Shown here: positions 44,339 to 57,271 of the stretch, one piece after another
How positions within the stretch are numbered: the first letter of the stretch is position 1
Layout of the letters: each line of letters starts with the position of its first letter
Assembly (NCBI GenBank): GCA_016617855.1
Contig: JAECUM010096235.1
Location: 115,601 to 179,600, forward strand
Direction of reading: 5' to 3'
DNA length: 64,000 bases
From: Megalonaias nervosa
Lineage: Eukaryota > Mollusca > Bivalvia > Unionida > Unionidae
Made by a program: the position numbers and the translations under genes
Notes under the pieces: generated by a model
The model's input: only the letters and a program-made list of their open reading frames with translations
Told to the model about the DNA's origin: nothing
Database searches by the model: none

Positions 44339-47044
44339 GAATAAAACATTTACATATTGTTTCTGGTGTCCAAATGATAAAATTCTTATAAATATAAAAA
44401 CTAAATTGCTTTTGATCACTCGGACGCTGAACCCTACGCTACTGCTGAAATTAAATGTCTCTGCATCACTATTTCTAACGCTGGCAAAACAAAAATGAAA
44501 ACCTATCTAAATCATTACATAATTAATGTAAATATTCCTTACACAACTAATGTAAATATTTTGGTTCCTTTTTAACCATGTTATTTGTTAAAAACTGTTT
44601 TCTTATTTTTAACTACTCTTTTCACGCATTCGTCGGAGGTGAAGTCCCTCTGTAACAGCTTTCAAAATGCCTCTAAATATTGACACACGTACTAATAGTG
44701 TCGTGCTATCTTTCTTACATTGAATCTTGTATTGTTCGTTTTTTATATGCAGCTGATAGGCAGAAATAATCATATAGGCAGAAATAATTATATGATCGTG
44801 AATTTGACACTGTTCGTGATATACCATATCTGAACTATGTAAATTAGGTATTTATGACAATAGCATGTTTTACAATACTGGTGACCGTATTATTCTGTTG
44901 TTGTGTTGCATTATTCTCTTTTTTGTTGTTGTCTCATTTGTACTTTCATTTATAATGAGCTGTACATCACCTCATTTAAAGAACTAGTATTACGTTGGAG
45001 CAAAATTCGTACAAATTGTCTGTCCACTGATTTAGTTGTTACATCTCAATCTAATTATTAAAAAATTCAAGTGAAAAGTAAATAGACGAAAAAGAAACAA
45101 ATCTGTAAGTTATTTTTTTTTCTCTTAATTCTTCTTCCGTTCATCCATTCATTATTTTGCGTGTCCATTCCTTTGTTTCCAAAATATCCAGTGATAATTT
45201 TAAAAAAAATAACTTTCGATAAAAGTTTACATTTTATTGTGTGTACTATCTACATGTAAAAATGTCTCTAATTCAAATTTGTCCTACCTTTTGCGCACCC
45301 TGTCCACGCAGACAAACTTAATAGTATGCAGAACGACAGGTGTCTATCCATTTCGTCCAGCAAAACGGGTATGTTATGGTTACACACGCGCTACCAGTAT
45401 TTAAGCCGCCATATACCAAGGAACCTAATACATGTACATGGATTCACACCTGGCTAAACCGTAATGATTTTGGTGAGATAGATATCATTTTAAGTTAAAT
45501 TTCACAAATCAGGAAGAGATTAAAACTGCTTTTTTTTTTCTCTAGCCAGTCGTGTTATAGGGATTCCTCACAATTGTATTTTATATCGTTGGTCTTACAT
45601 CTGCCAATCAAAAGTGGACGATCTGGATATTTTACTGATTTTAGCGTTGGCTTTTGATAAAGTAATCTTAAGCGACAGAAGCTAAGCTTTGGTTGTTTAG
45701 CATAAAATACTGGAGGGTTGCCTGAATAAAAAGGCTAACTCTATTGAATAATGAATATTGTCGTTCTGTGATTGAGTTCGCGTTGTTGTTATTGCATGCA
45801 TACGGTATAGATCACGGTCGCACCGTGATAAGTGGCCATTTTCACAGGTTTCTCGTACAGGTTCCCTTAATTACCTGGATACGGCAAGATATATTGCTTT
45901 CTCTTGGATAAATCCCTTTGGGTTAGATGTGCGTAAGGCAGTCAGACGAAATAGTCCTCCGGATTGATGCAGAGCCTGGAAAACATCGTAGAAAACAGGA
46001 GCTTCACGAATCCTGCATAACGATTGTGTGGTAGCTCCGGATATTCAAAACACTGCGACCAGTTTTAAAACTTACGTTAATTAAAACATTGTTGAATGTC
46101 TGAACCATTTTTTGCTCCCAGCAAAAGAGCTACTAGGTAATTTTTACTCAACTCCTTGAATCTCTGAAAAACTGTGCACAAACTTGCAGAGAAGTAGTCT
46201 GTACCTTAGCAACACGTTAAAAACACCGTTTGTAAGATGGAAAGTCATGAACTGAGACTGGCCTGTGGAAATCGATCTACACCCATCAGATTAATGACGT
46301 ACTCTTTTCATATGCATATGCAAACTGTATATACGGTAGACCGCAGTCTGTCGTTTGATAATGAATCAGTAGATCAGTGTCTACGCTGTTCGTATTCAAT
46401 CGCAAGATAAACTAACAACTTCGACCCTGATACAAGAAAACAATATACGACGGCAGATCTGGGTTGACGTTGCTCACGTGATATACCGGCAAAAACTATT
46501 CTGTCTAGAACCAAATTCATCTACTGCTTGAAAGAAAAACCTATTAGAGGTCTCTTTCTCAATGGTTGGTAGGTTGATTGGCAGGTTGGTTGGTTTTAAC
46601 AATGCTTTTCAAGTCAATTTTTGGTTGTATCGTGCCTAGGAAATGCGAGCTAGTTGTCTTTCACAAGGACACGCCCTAGCAGCAGATTCGAGTTGGCCTG
46701 TACGGGCATGGAATCTGCTACACTTGGATAAATGGAGAAAGACGATGATACTTTTCAAGTTAAGATCTCAGGCAGAAATAGTGGTCTATGCTTCGTTTCA
46801 CTTTCGCCATGTAATAATGGTATAAAATATTGAAGTCTGTAATAGATATTGTAAAGTAACATGTCATTTATTTAGTAGCTGAATTACAACATAAAACTTT
46901 TATTTCAAATTTCGCATTAGCAGAGGTCCAGTACTGGTTTCCTAATGTTACTCAGTATTACAATATTTAATGTAACCTTGTTACTCTACACATAAATGAA
47001 GGAACTCGTAAACGTAATTCTGATAAACAATGCAATTGTCGACA

Positions 47045-47045
47045 A

Positions 47046-47073
<28 letters not shown>
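47045..47073. repeat. (TC)n microsatellite
   Basis: About 14 units followed by a TATG-rich transition into the SINE fragment. Confidence 0.9.
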
Positions 47074-47077
<4 letters not shown>

Positions 47078-47109
47078 GTATGTATATGTGTGTATGTATA
47101 TGTACGTAT

Positions 47110-47358
47110 GACCCCGGCCGAGTCATACCAAAGACTTTAAAAAATGGTACTAACAGCTGCCTCGCTTGACGCTCAGCATTAGAAGGTTAGTGTTAGGACT
47201 GGTCGGCCTGGTGTCAGAATAATGTGACTGGGTGGGACATCATGCTACATGTCTGCGGCATGATGCCCCAGTGCTAGACATCACTATAAACTGTCACACT
47301 GCAGACATCGTAGCGATATGACTAAAAAATTGTTAAAGCTACGTTAAAAATCTAAATC
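47110..47358 (+). mobile_element. CA-tailed SINE fragment lacking its tRNA head
   Basis: Begins at CCCCGGCCGAGTCATACC, just after where the B-box would end, and follows the 28611 copy almost base for base to the AAGCTACGTTAAAAATC end and CA tail (47359-47379). 5' truncation or microsatellite-mediated loss; target duplication not resolved because both flanks are TG/TA repeats. Confidence 0.85.
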
Positions 47359-47599
47359 ACACACACACACACACACACATATGTGTGTATGTATATGTTT
47401 GTGTGTATGTGTGTGTATGTGTATGTGTGTCTGTGTATGTATGTCTGTGTCTATGTCTGTGTCTGTCTGTCTCTGTCTGTCTGTCTCTGTCTGTCTGTCT
47501 CTGTCTGTGTGTGTGTCTGTCTGTGTGTGTGTCTGTGTCTGTCTATGTGTCTGTCTGTGTCTGTGTGTATGTCTCTGTGTGTCTGTGTGTCTGTCTGTG

Positions 47600-47653
<54 letters not shown>
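47359..47653. repeat. Compound CA / GTAT / GTCT / GT microsatellite
   Basis: A CA tract, then mixed GTGTAT and GTCTGTCT units, then about 25 pure GT units. Open frames called in this stretch are repeat artefacts. Confidence 0.95.
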
Positions 47654-47655
<2 letters not shown>

Positions 47656-47945
47656 ATCATTACCGATAAACAATGTAATCGTCGATGAAACATACTGCTT
47701 ACATTATTTGTTATTTTCTACAGTGATTATATAAAACAACGGACGTAAGCCTTTTACTATCCCAGGCAAATGTTGTGAGAAGTCGACTTAAATCTTGCTG
47801 TAAATGCAATAGCAGAACTAAAGTGAACAAAAATAAAAGGCCCAACAACAATCACGAATAATTTCTCAGTCGTTTGCTCCCTCTCTGTCCGCTAAATACA
47901 GGTGTTACTGTACAACTTCTGTGACTAACAGTTAGTGATCCAGCT

Positions 47946-49829
47946 TTAAAACAATGTATCTTTACAAAATGACTTCACCCAAATAGTCTTTAAGAAAACA
48001 GCTCGACATTTTAACAAATAAAACAAGGAAACACTGAAATCAACATTATATGCAACTAATGTATTAATTTGTGATAAAATCACTTCAGAATGTAGTAAAA
48101 ATGGCCTTAACAGACATGTCTATATAAAGGACCCCTGTTTGCAAAGGTCAACATTTGGGACTCTTCTTCAGTTTTCTTCATGTTTCACCTCTACTAGAAA
48201 GATGCTTGTCAATTAAGGAGAAAAACGTTGTGGTTCATTGAGTGTCCTTGATACAGAGGTTTCATTGCACTACGATGTGCAGTTATCACCAACTTATTTT
48301 GTGAAGGCTAGTGCGTTTTCATTTTCGTTGTTCTGAGTATGCATTCTGATTTCATGCATAATATAAACAACATTCCTGAACAAAAGAAGGTCCAAGTCGG
48401 AAAATCATATGAAATACATACATAGCTAATGCAAATGCCAGTCGAGCAAGACGGCAAATGTCACTCTGCATACAAATACCCATATTTTGTTTCTGCTATT
48501 GGGCCGAAAGAACCTAAATATGACATTGATAAAGCACTTGCTTCGCAAATTCAGGTTCCTGAGATTGATCCTTTGTGTTCGATTACAGTACCGGTTACTC
48601 TCTCCCATTGTTCAGTCTGACGTCACATCGACTGTTTTTTGTTGGGTTTTTTTTTACATAGCACACATGCAAGATTTATAGTATGCATTGCACAGGCTCA
48701 AAAGGAATGAGGAATTCATAATATTTATAATTAACATAACAGTCACATTGAACTCGTATATTGACATGATCCTAGAACATCGCGATAGCTATAAACACAG
48801 AAAAGTAACTATGTATTGTACGTGTTAAATTGTATAAATGTAATAATAACTTTAAAGATAACATCGATGCAGGACCTTTTTATTTTTGACTGATGAAATT
48901 ATGACAAAATGCTTAATAAAAGAAAAATACTACTAAAACATGAATATAGAAGATTATGTGTAATATAGGTGATATACAGTGAGTCTATTTTGATGATGAA
49001 GAAATTAAAATTCATTGAGTTGTATTATTTTTAAAACTATATGTTAGCTTCTTAATGTGTGTTAGTAAATTTGTAATTATAACTACCTCAAGACAGTAAT
49101 CTTTTAATTTGGTGGAGTCAATTGACGTAATTGTGACAAATCATTGCTTGTCCCGGAAACCAACTAGGTCGGATTGAGCCGAAGAGATACTCTACAACCA
49201 GTGGCACACACTGAGGGTTATCATACGATTTAATTAGCACGACTTCTCCGTTTATACTCCGTCATTAACAAATATATCAACATTTTGTATTACGTCATGT
49301 CCGTCAAACATCAAAGCCTTTTAAGTCGTAACTAAGGTTGCTATGCATGGGTGAAGAGCAAACATGTACCAGAAATCACTAACAATATTGAAAATACATT
49401 GACTAGCATAACAATGAAGAATACAATACTAAAAGTCAAGACATACTCATATTTGTATAAAAGAAGGCCGGCATTTATAATGGACAAGTAAATTTAATTT
49501 TAAAATGTTAAATTTGACAAATTTCTTGTGTGGGACCGGTCATGTGATCTAACGTCGGCCATCATGGCTGCAGACGTAATTTGTAGTGTCAGCTGATGAA
49601 ATCATCAAGCTTGGTGCTATTCAAATACCGATTTGGAAGGGAATTTATATGTGATAAGTATATTTCTGGGAATGATACATTCATGTATGTATATATGTTT
49701 GTATGTATGATTAGGGTTTAACGGCACATCAACGTTGCCAAATTCATTGAAAAGTAAATATGCATTATCAGACAAATATTAAAGATAAAGGGGTCACAAT
49801 AACCTAGTACAGAAATGGTTGAGGGATAA
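47946..49829. other. 1.9 kb without a recognised gene
   Basis: A frame at 48429-48620 is open on both strands, but it lacks splice context and coding character. Nothing else seen. Confidence 0.35.
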
Positions 49830-51871
49830 ACTAGAGTATATATTTATATGGCTGGCTAGGATTGGTTGATAATGAAGGTAAAGAGAATCTTTTGAGAGCT
49901 TGAAGGTAAAGAGAATCTTTTGAGTTTATCCAAGATGCAACTGAAAAATGCAGAGACATTGTTGTATTGATGGAATTTCAGAACTTTTACAGACTTGAGT
50001 TTGGAAAACTCATTACTAAAATTAGTACCTGAATCTTTGTTGTTGAATTGAGAGTACATTTTTCAAACCAGAAAATTCTTCGGCTCGTCTGGTTTTCTCT
50101 GCACAGAAGCTGTCATCAAAGATGTTTCTATACTGATAAATATAGCTTTGATAATGAGCATTCAGAAATTTCAAGTTATTGAATATTTAATATCAAGGTG
50201 TTTGCATAGGTTTCCTCCAACGGAAAAAAGGCCACCTCCATTAGTTGACTCTACGGAATGCAGAACGAACGGCTCATCAGGCCTATTCTTCACACACACA
50301 CGAGACCGCAGAAGGAACGCAAGGAAGAAAGCAAGAGAGCATGTCAACCTAAGACATATAATTGGCCGAAGTTTGTGTACCCTACCAACGGTTGAACGCC
50401 ATCAAAACTTTGCAGTTTTAAAACTGGGACATTATATTGAACTGTTTCGTTCTTTTTACGTATTTAAGAATTTACTTCGTGACAATTCTTACATCTTTGC
50501 AAGTAAATGAACATAAAATTTGTCCCTAAGCTTTTACCTTTTCTGTGTCGTGTCCTGTGTTCCTAACAATGTTGCATTGTTGGGCCTTATTCTTCAGTGG
50601 TGAGTCGTCATGATAAATGTTAAACTATAAATCTAGCACTTGCTATCTGATCAATACTTCTAGTGGAGATGATAAAGCTTTAATGCCAGAGACACGTATC
50701 AAATAATTTCCCGGGCCAAACCGTCTTCTCTGTCACAAGCAATTGTCCCGATAACGTTATTTATTCACGCATCATGTTCATTGATATCCAATAGATATGT
50801 ATTTAACATATTTCTTTCTTTTGGAGTGATTCAACCATGAAACTTGTCCATAAGATTTTGATCCTCTGCCCTTTTGTATTATGTCCTATTTTCTAATATT
50901 TTTGCGTTACTGGACCTTGATACTTAAGAAGACTGACGTCCAGAGAAATGTCACAATTTAAATCTAGGTATCTATTGTCTTGCATTCCTTGTGTACTTCT
51001 GTTATCACAGCACAATCACATATAGAAGTTATGGATAAAGAGTTAGGCATCGTAATAAATTAAAGTACGGATGATAACAATTGAATATCAGGGATGCGAA
51101 TCAAGTTTATGGGTTTATTTGTTTCCTCTTTGAAAAAGACGCGATTGCCTTGATCCAGCTACCAACATCAAAGTATTTAATCCTTTGGTATTGAATAATA
51201 CATGTTATTTGCTTGAAAGCTCAGCTGTATTTGATATAACTTTTTTCAAATATCCATGACATGGATTTACGATAAATATAGTTGGTCGAGTATTTGGATA
51301 ACTGCTGATAGCTCTATATGTGAAATCATTAATATTCTGGTATAAATAGTTATATAAATATTTGTGCTGTTTACAAAATTAATAGAAACAGTGCTACGTA
51401 TGCTTCTTAAGTAATTACACAACCAACAAAAATTATTACATTCACGCAAACGGTTTCAACTTATCTTAATTACGGTCATTTTAAGGCAAATGCTATCTCC
51501 CGTCAACACCTAAATTAATGCGATTTAACCAATATTAATGTAGGCATGCCATGAATCAGACACACGATTAGATCAGCCAAATGACCGACCGATAGATAGA
51601 AAGTAAATAGATAGTGTTTAGGCTGGTATTTAATAGGTATCTATTTAGATGGATAGATATCCACGTAAATAAATATATATCATAAGTATATATAGAGAGA
51701 TTTATAAACGTGCATGTCTCAAAAGTCATGTAACTTTAGATGGAATAACTGGTATAAAAGTGCTTATTCAAAAATGTCATACAAATTAAAAATCTCTATG
51801 CTACGTATATAGCAAGACTTCAGTACACTTAATGAATCTGAACTCTTTGTTTCAAAGGTAATTATATAAAA

Positions 51872-51985
51872 GGTAACATAGCCCCATTGAACCTCAGGGT
51901 GAAAAACTGAGTAAAAGTTTTATAAAAAGGTTACATTGCCCCATTGAGCCTCAGGGTGAAAAACTGAGTACAAGTTTTATATATA
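51872..51985. repeat. Two-copy 55-65 bp tandem repeat
   Basis: Units share CCCCATTGA.CCTCAGGGTG followed by AAAAACTGAGTA.AAGTTTTAT. Copy 2 of the segmental duplication has only one (62570-62615). Confidence 0.8.
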
Positions 51986-52861
51986 AAGAGGCGTGCAGGT
52001 ATTTAGTGTCAGCTTCAGTACCGTAAATTAGTACCGCAGTTTTTCTATTTTCTGAAAACAAAATATATCAGATTACCCGAGGACGTATATAACCCGCAGG
52101 TTTTCGTGAAGAATAATAAACGACCAAAAATCTGTGTTCGCTTCTTTTCATTATAAACATAATATAAACTACTAGGGTATGATGAATCATCCTTTCTGTA
52201 TACCAGTTAAGTAAGTAGTTAGGCAAGTAAGTCGTTAGGCATGTACTAATTAGATGGACAGAGATCTACGTAAATAGATAATAGATAGATTGGTAGGTAT
52301 GTAGCTTGATATATAGATATGTACAGATTTATTAACGTGCATATCTTAAAACTCATGTAAGTTTAGGTGGACAACTGGTATAAAAGTGCTTATTCAGAAA
52401 TGCCGTACACATTTAAAATCTGCTAAATATAAAGGAAGACTATAGTACTCTTAATGAAACTGCATTCTTTTCTTGAAGGTCATGGCATTGATATTTTATC
52501 CTCGCTGAAGTCGTAGTGTACGAATCAGCGTTCACCTACATACAAGGAATAATTTTCTAATAACTTTTTCTTTTAATTAAACTTAAAACTGCAGATAGAT
52601 TGACAACATCTATGTCTATCAGATATTCTAAAGAAATGGGGGCAACAGCTCCCGTTAAAGTCAGCTTCAATATTGGATGAAATTAAACCGTAAGCGCTTG
52701 GTATAACTAATATATGGAACATAATCAATGCGCTATGTTTGTCTGCTCATGTATTCATGAAACTTTCTACATACTCAAATTCAAAATATTGTTTCTTTAG
52801 ATTACTAAACAAAGAAAAAAAAACACCACAACAAATAAAACAACTTGATAGCTTGTGTTAT

Positions 52862-53532
52862 GGTGTAATTGTTAGGAATTTTTAGAATATATGATTTTTG
52901 GAGTTGTAATTTGAATTCATATAATTTTAATAAAAGTATGATTTTTGGAATTGTAATTTACAATCACGTAAGAAAGAAACTGATTATATAGCAAAGCCAT
53001 CAGTGCTATAGCTATATATTGTAAAACAAGTAGATGTTATTAGTCACTGTATGTTATGGTTCTACGCCAGCTTCATTATAAGACATCATCTAATAAAATA
53101 TATCCATTACAAGCTATGATTCATTAATTCCCAGACATTGATGTAAACAAAAGCTAGCCAGGGTCTGAGTGGAATAATTACGATGTAATTGTTTAGGAAT
53201 TGTTAGAATGTATGATTTCTGGAGTTGTAATTTGAATTCATATAATTTTAATAAAAGTGTAATTTTTGGAATTTAAATTTATATAAGAAAGAAAATGATT
53301 GTTAAAATTTTGGTATTATCTGATTCCTCTATGGAGAGTTTAACAAAGCCATCATTACTATAGCTACATATTGTAAAACAAGTAGATGCTATTATTCATT
53401 GTATATTGTGGTTCTACGCCAGCTTCGTTATAAGACAACAGATGTATCTAATAAATTATATCCATTACAAGCTATGGTTTACGAATTCCTAGACATTGGC
53501 GTAAACAAAAGCTAGTCAGGGTCTGAGTGTAC
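52862..53532. repeat. Two-copy tandem repeat of about 320-350 bp
   Basis: 52862-53173 and 53181-53532 share GGAGTTGTAATTTGAATTCA, TTGTAAAACAAGTAGATG, GGTTCTACGCCAGCTTC, ATCCATTACAAGCTATG and GTAAACAAAAGCTAG. It lies in the 1.7 kb that copy 2 of the segmental duplication lacks. Confidence 0.85.
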
Positions 53533-53649
53533 ATGGAACGCTTCTGACTAAGCCAGGTATCATTTTAGCATGAGGGTCATGCGTGATCCAAGGCTAAAGT
53601 GAAGCTGGCATGCCCTATTATGGTAAAGCCGACGTCTCGCAGAATAGAA

Positions 53650-53654
<5 letters not shown>

Positions 53655-53703
<49 letters not shown>
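53655..53703. repeat. (TA)n microsatellite
   Basis: About 24 units. Confidence 0.95.
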
Positions 53704-53706
<3 letters not shown>

Positions 53707-53863
53707 CTACGCCACGACGTCTTTATCAAGAATTGCTGCCTTACACTTAGACCTCGACTTCCTGTTTTCCAGGAAAGAATAATGTAATTAGTTATAGTTG
53801 AAGATTTTTCTGTCAAACACGTTTAGAGATTATTTTCTCCGCCTCTGGAAAGCTTGTAGCATG

Positions 53864-53864
<1 letters not shown>

Positions 53865-53896
<32 letters not shown>
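53865..53896. repeat. (ATT)n microsatellite
   Basis: About ten units. Confidence 0.9.
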
Positions 53897-53898
<2 letters not shown>

Positions 53899-55368
53899 CA
53901 ATATGAATATTTAAATATAGTGTTTCTTGGACTGTTTAAATTTATTTAGAATTTGTGTTAATTTAGAATATTGAACTTGGTTTTTGTAGAAATAGTTTGC
54001 TACCAACTTCATGCTACAAATAATTTATTTAGAAATAAAATGCCTTCGAAATGACAGAAAATAATATTCTAGTTGAGAATTAAGATTTAATCAAATACAT
54101 TGATTGAAAATATCTTTGGTATTGATTTGTAATATTTTACGCGAGCATTTTTGCACCATTGGCAATTTATTTCGCTTTTCATTCTAATATACGGAAATTA
54201 TAGAATTGTGTGAAGTTGGTTGGCTCTAATTAACTCAGACATTTTTATTATATATTTTAAATGAATTGCGTGTAATTTGTCTTCTATATCAAGTGTAGTT
54301 TGTTCAATTTTATTAAAAGAATTGCTGCCGTACACATAGACCACGACTTCCTGTTTTCCAGTTCGATCCCGTACCTCTTGGCACATATTAGCGATGTAAT
54401 ACCTATATCACTATAGTGACGTCGACGCTCAAGGAAGTCAGAATGACACCCTTATTTCTCCCTCTCTTTCGATCTACGACCACAACAAGAAGGGAATCAG
54501 CACCATCAACATTCCAACTTCCATTCTTTCATGAAACTTGCAAACTTTCAGGTCTTTCCAAATAGTCTGGTTGTCTGGAATACTATAATATCATGAATAC
54601 CTTACTGTCAAATAAGCAGAGGGACAGAGTACTATGCTACTTTCCCATGTTGTTCGGTAACAGCACTTCAGCACAGTACAATCATGCATCCCCAAACAGA
54701 TATAACAACAAAGATAAAGGAAACACAGGTAATACTACGACATGCAGGAGGAAGCATCACGCCTATGGTACAAAACCGTTCAAATCTTTTCTACTGTACA
54801 ACCAGTCTCAAAATAAAACAAATATTTAAATAGTTACATTCGAAGGAGTTTAATTCCAAAACCTTGTTCTCTCATCAGCTGAAATTCTCGCATTTGTGAC
54901 CGGTAGCTGACTTTTCACAATCGTGCACCTAAAATCACTCTGATTATGTAACAATAAAAATGATTGTAGACAGCTTCCTTAATTAAATCTTTGCAAGAAT
55001 ATTCGGTGGTGGGGTGGGGTGTGCGGTTGTAGACTTTAAATGCAGTGGCAAATGATGGAAAGAGACGGCAACAAAATTGATGAAACTTGTAGAACGGAAT
55101 ATAAACTTCATTTTGTTACACACATACTTTGTCTATAAATCAATGGCAACCATATATTTTAACTGGCCAAGTAGATTGAAAAATGTAACGTGTATGCAAA
55201 GTTCGTATTATGTTACTATTCAACTATAAGAGGTGTGTTCCTAGTATGAATATATTTAAAGATAACTAACTGACTGAATTTTGAGAAACACTTAGCCTGA
55301 AGTCATGTGGAAATGAACTCCCAAGTTTGTGACGGCATTCTACGTCATATGAACGAGGTCGCCGCAGT

Positions 55369-55462
<94 letters not shown>
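55369..55462. repeat. (CT)n followed by (TA)n
   Basis: About 26 CT and 20 TA units; the same compound repeat ends copy 2 at 63932-64000. Confidence 0.95.
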
Positions 55463-55464
<2 letters not shown>

Positions 55465-56687
55465 GTAGTGTTGAAAACAATATATTGGGGTGTGTACGTG
55501 TGTGACAAAATTATTAGTTGTATGAAAAATCAAAATTTATATTGTTATAAATAAAAACTCAGCTAAGAACATGATAATATCCATTATTTTTCTTCTATGG
55601 TATTAAGGTGTGTGGTTACTAGTTTTCTTCCGCAACTAGACTTCACCATTGTACCCATGTCTTTGTCTTTAATATCATTGATGAGGTATAGTATCAGATC
55701 AATGACTGATATGTTTAAATACAGAAATTGCACAAGTGGCGATAGTATAATGTACAATTTTGGTTATTAATTATGGTGCTTTAATTTAGTGTTCGTTGTA
55801 GTAGCAGCGATCTTGGTTTAAAAGTAGACTTAACTAGTTCCCTATATAACGGAACGTGATTTCTGTGTAAAATGGAGATGTATATAAACGTAGCTACAGA
55901 TAATATGTATAGATATTACATACAGGCAACAATACAAATGTAATCCTTGTCAACTATAAAACATGACACAAGTATTGTCTTTTTATCAAAGAAAAACGCG
56001 AGATAACTGTTACGACCAAAACAACTTTTACCGAGGACGAAGAAAAACGTTATACTGTATGATAAATAAGTATGGGTTCTGATAAATTGGTGAAAACTAA
56101 ACATTATTCGGAAAAAACACACAATAAAATATCTCCACAAGGAATATACGAAATACCTTAAATCTCCGTCTGTTGCCTATTTCGCGTTCCATTCGTCCTG
56201 TTTAATGTAGAGAAGATTCGGTTTCTTCTTTATTCAAAAAGGCAAATTTTGGAAGCGTTAGACTCGTCTGATTCGTTGGGGACGATAGTGAACCTTTCGT
56301 TTCAGGTTGAGAAAACACTAAATAGCTCATTGATTACACAAAATGAATTCGATCTATGTTTGATAATAATGTTGAATATCTGATGTGTATTATAGGCTCT
56401 CGGAGGTCTACATGAAGCTTGTTTACTTCTAAATGCTATTGGTTCAGGTATATTTTGATTGTATATGGTGTGACTAATGACGAGAATCTTCTTAAAATTA
56501 TATAATCATCAAAGAAAGACATTCACTCAATACATGTTTCAGTTACTCAGATCTTCCTGGTCGCAATTTATATTCAACTTGCTACTTCTTGTACATTGTT
56601 GTTCACACATTTTGTTTATTGGCTTTCTAAACTACACTGCATTTAGAATATTTTGTAATGCTGCTTCTGCATATGGTTATAAATACT

Positions 56688-56695
56688 ACTACTAG

Positions 56696-56738
<43 letters not shown>
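56688..56738. repeat. (CTA)n microsatellite
   Basis: About 17 units, followed by a short (AAT)n. Confidence 0.9.
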
Positions 56739-56739
<1 letters not shown>

Positions 56740-57126
56740 ATAATAATAATAAATGCAGCAGTTACTGAGGAAATATAAGGTGACGGTTGTTATCTGTTAT
56801 CATAAGATTCGAGACGTTGTTCGCGTAAGTAAACTATAATGAGTTTCAGTGGATTAAGAAAAGAAATAGATCACACTCCCTAACTCACCTTATAGAGTGT
56901 AGTGTGCAAGCTTAAGATTCCAGCACTTATACTAAGTGATTGTTTTATATATTGTGATCACGAACAACAAAAAATGGACTCTTAATAATTCTGTATAACA
57001 CTAAAGTTCATGTCTATGGGTGAGTGACTGACTTTTGATGATCAAAATAAAAAGACGGACAATGACCTCTTTCATAAAGAAAGAAAAAGTCTCACCACCG
57101 GGCGCCATAATTAACACCGTGTTTAG

Positions 57127-57128
<2 letters not shown>

Positions 57129-57166
<38 letters not shown>

Positions 57167-57237
57167 TGTTCAAGGGGTTCACCGCGTTACAATATGTAAT
57201 TCATTGGGTCCAACCGGTGAAAACGGGTCCGCTGTGT

Positions 57238-57271
<34 letters not shown>
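57129..57271. repeat. Two (CA)n tracts 75 bp apart
   Basis: 57129-57164 and 57239-57271, with a GC-richer spacer (CCAACCGGTGAAAACGGGTC). The spacer has a small inverted repeat and may be a relic of an element tail. Confidence 0.85.

Larger units (their letters stand above)
43437..47945. repeat. Tandem duplication, unit 2 (about 4.5 kb)
   Basis: Second unit of the duplication. It carries a (TAA)n, a (TA)n, and a microsatellite-SINE complex (47045-47655) that unit 1 lacks. The units differ by many substitutions and small indels, so the duplication is not recent. Confidence 0.75.
49830..55462. repeat. Segmental duplication, copy 1
   Basis: Collinear with 60850-64000. Strong anchors: GGTTGATAATGAAGGTAA at 49864/60889, CGAGACCGCAGAAGGAA at 50301/61336, CCCGGGCCAAACCGTCTTCT at 50710/61740, TGACGTCCAGAGA at 50934/61964, ACTGCAGATAGATTGACAAC at 52590/62794, CATGAATACCTTACTG at 54590/63153, AATATTCGGTGGTGGGGTGG at 55000/63562, ending in (CT)n(TA)n in both. 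Copy 1 has extra segments absent from copy 2: about 51130-51500, an inner duplication around 51580-52500, and 52846-54535. Confidence 0.85.

Noticed and set aside
47344..47734. Several overlapping 80-117 residue frames rich in CVCV or THTH
   Set aside because: Pure products of the GT/CA compound microsatellite.
54593..54829. 78-residue frame conserved in the duplicate at 63156-63416
   Set aside because: By eye the two copies differ by about five amino-acid changing and two silent substitutions, as expected for non-coding duplicated DNA, and no family is recognised.
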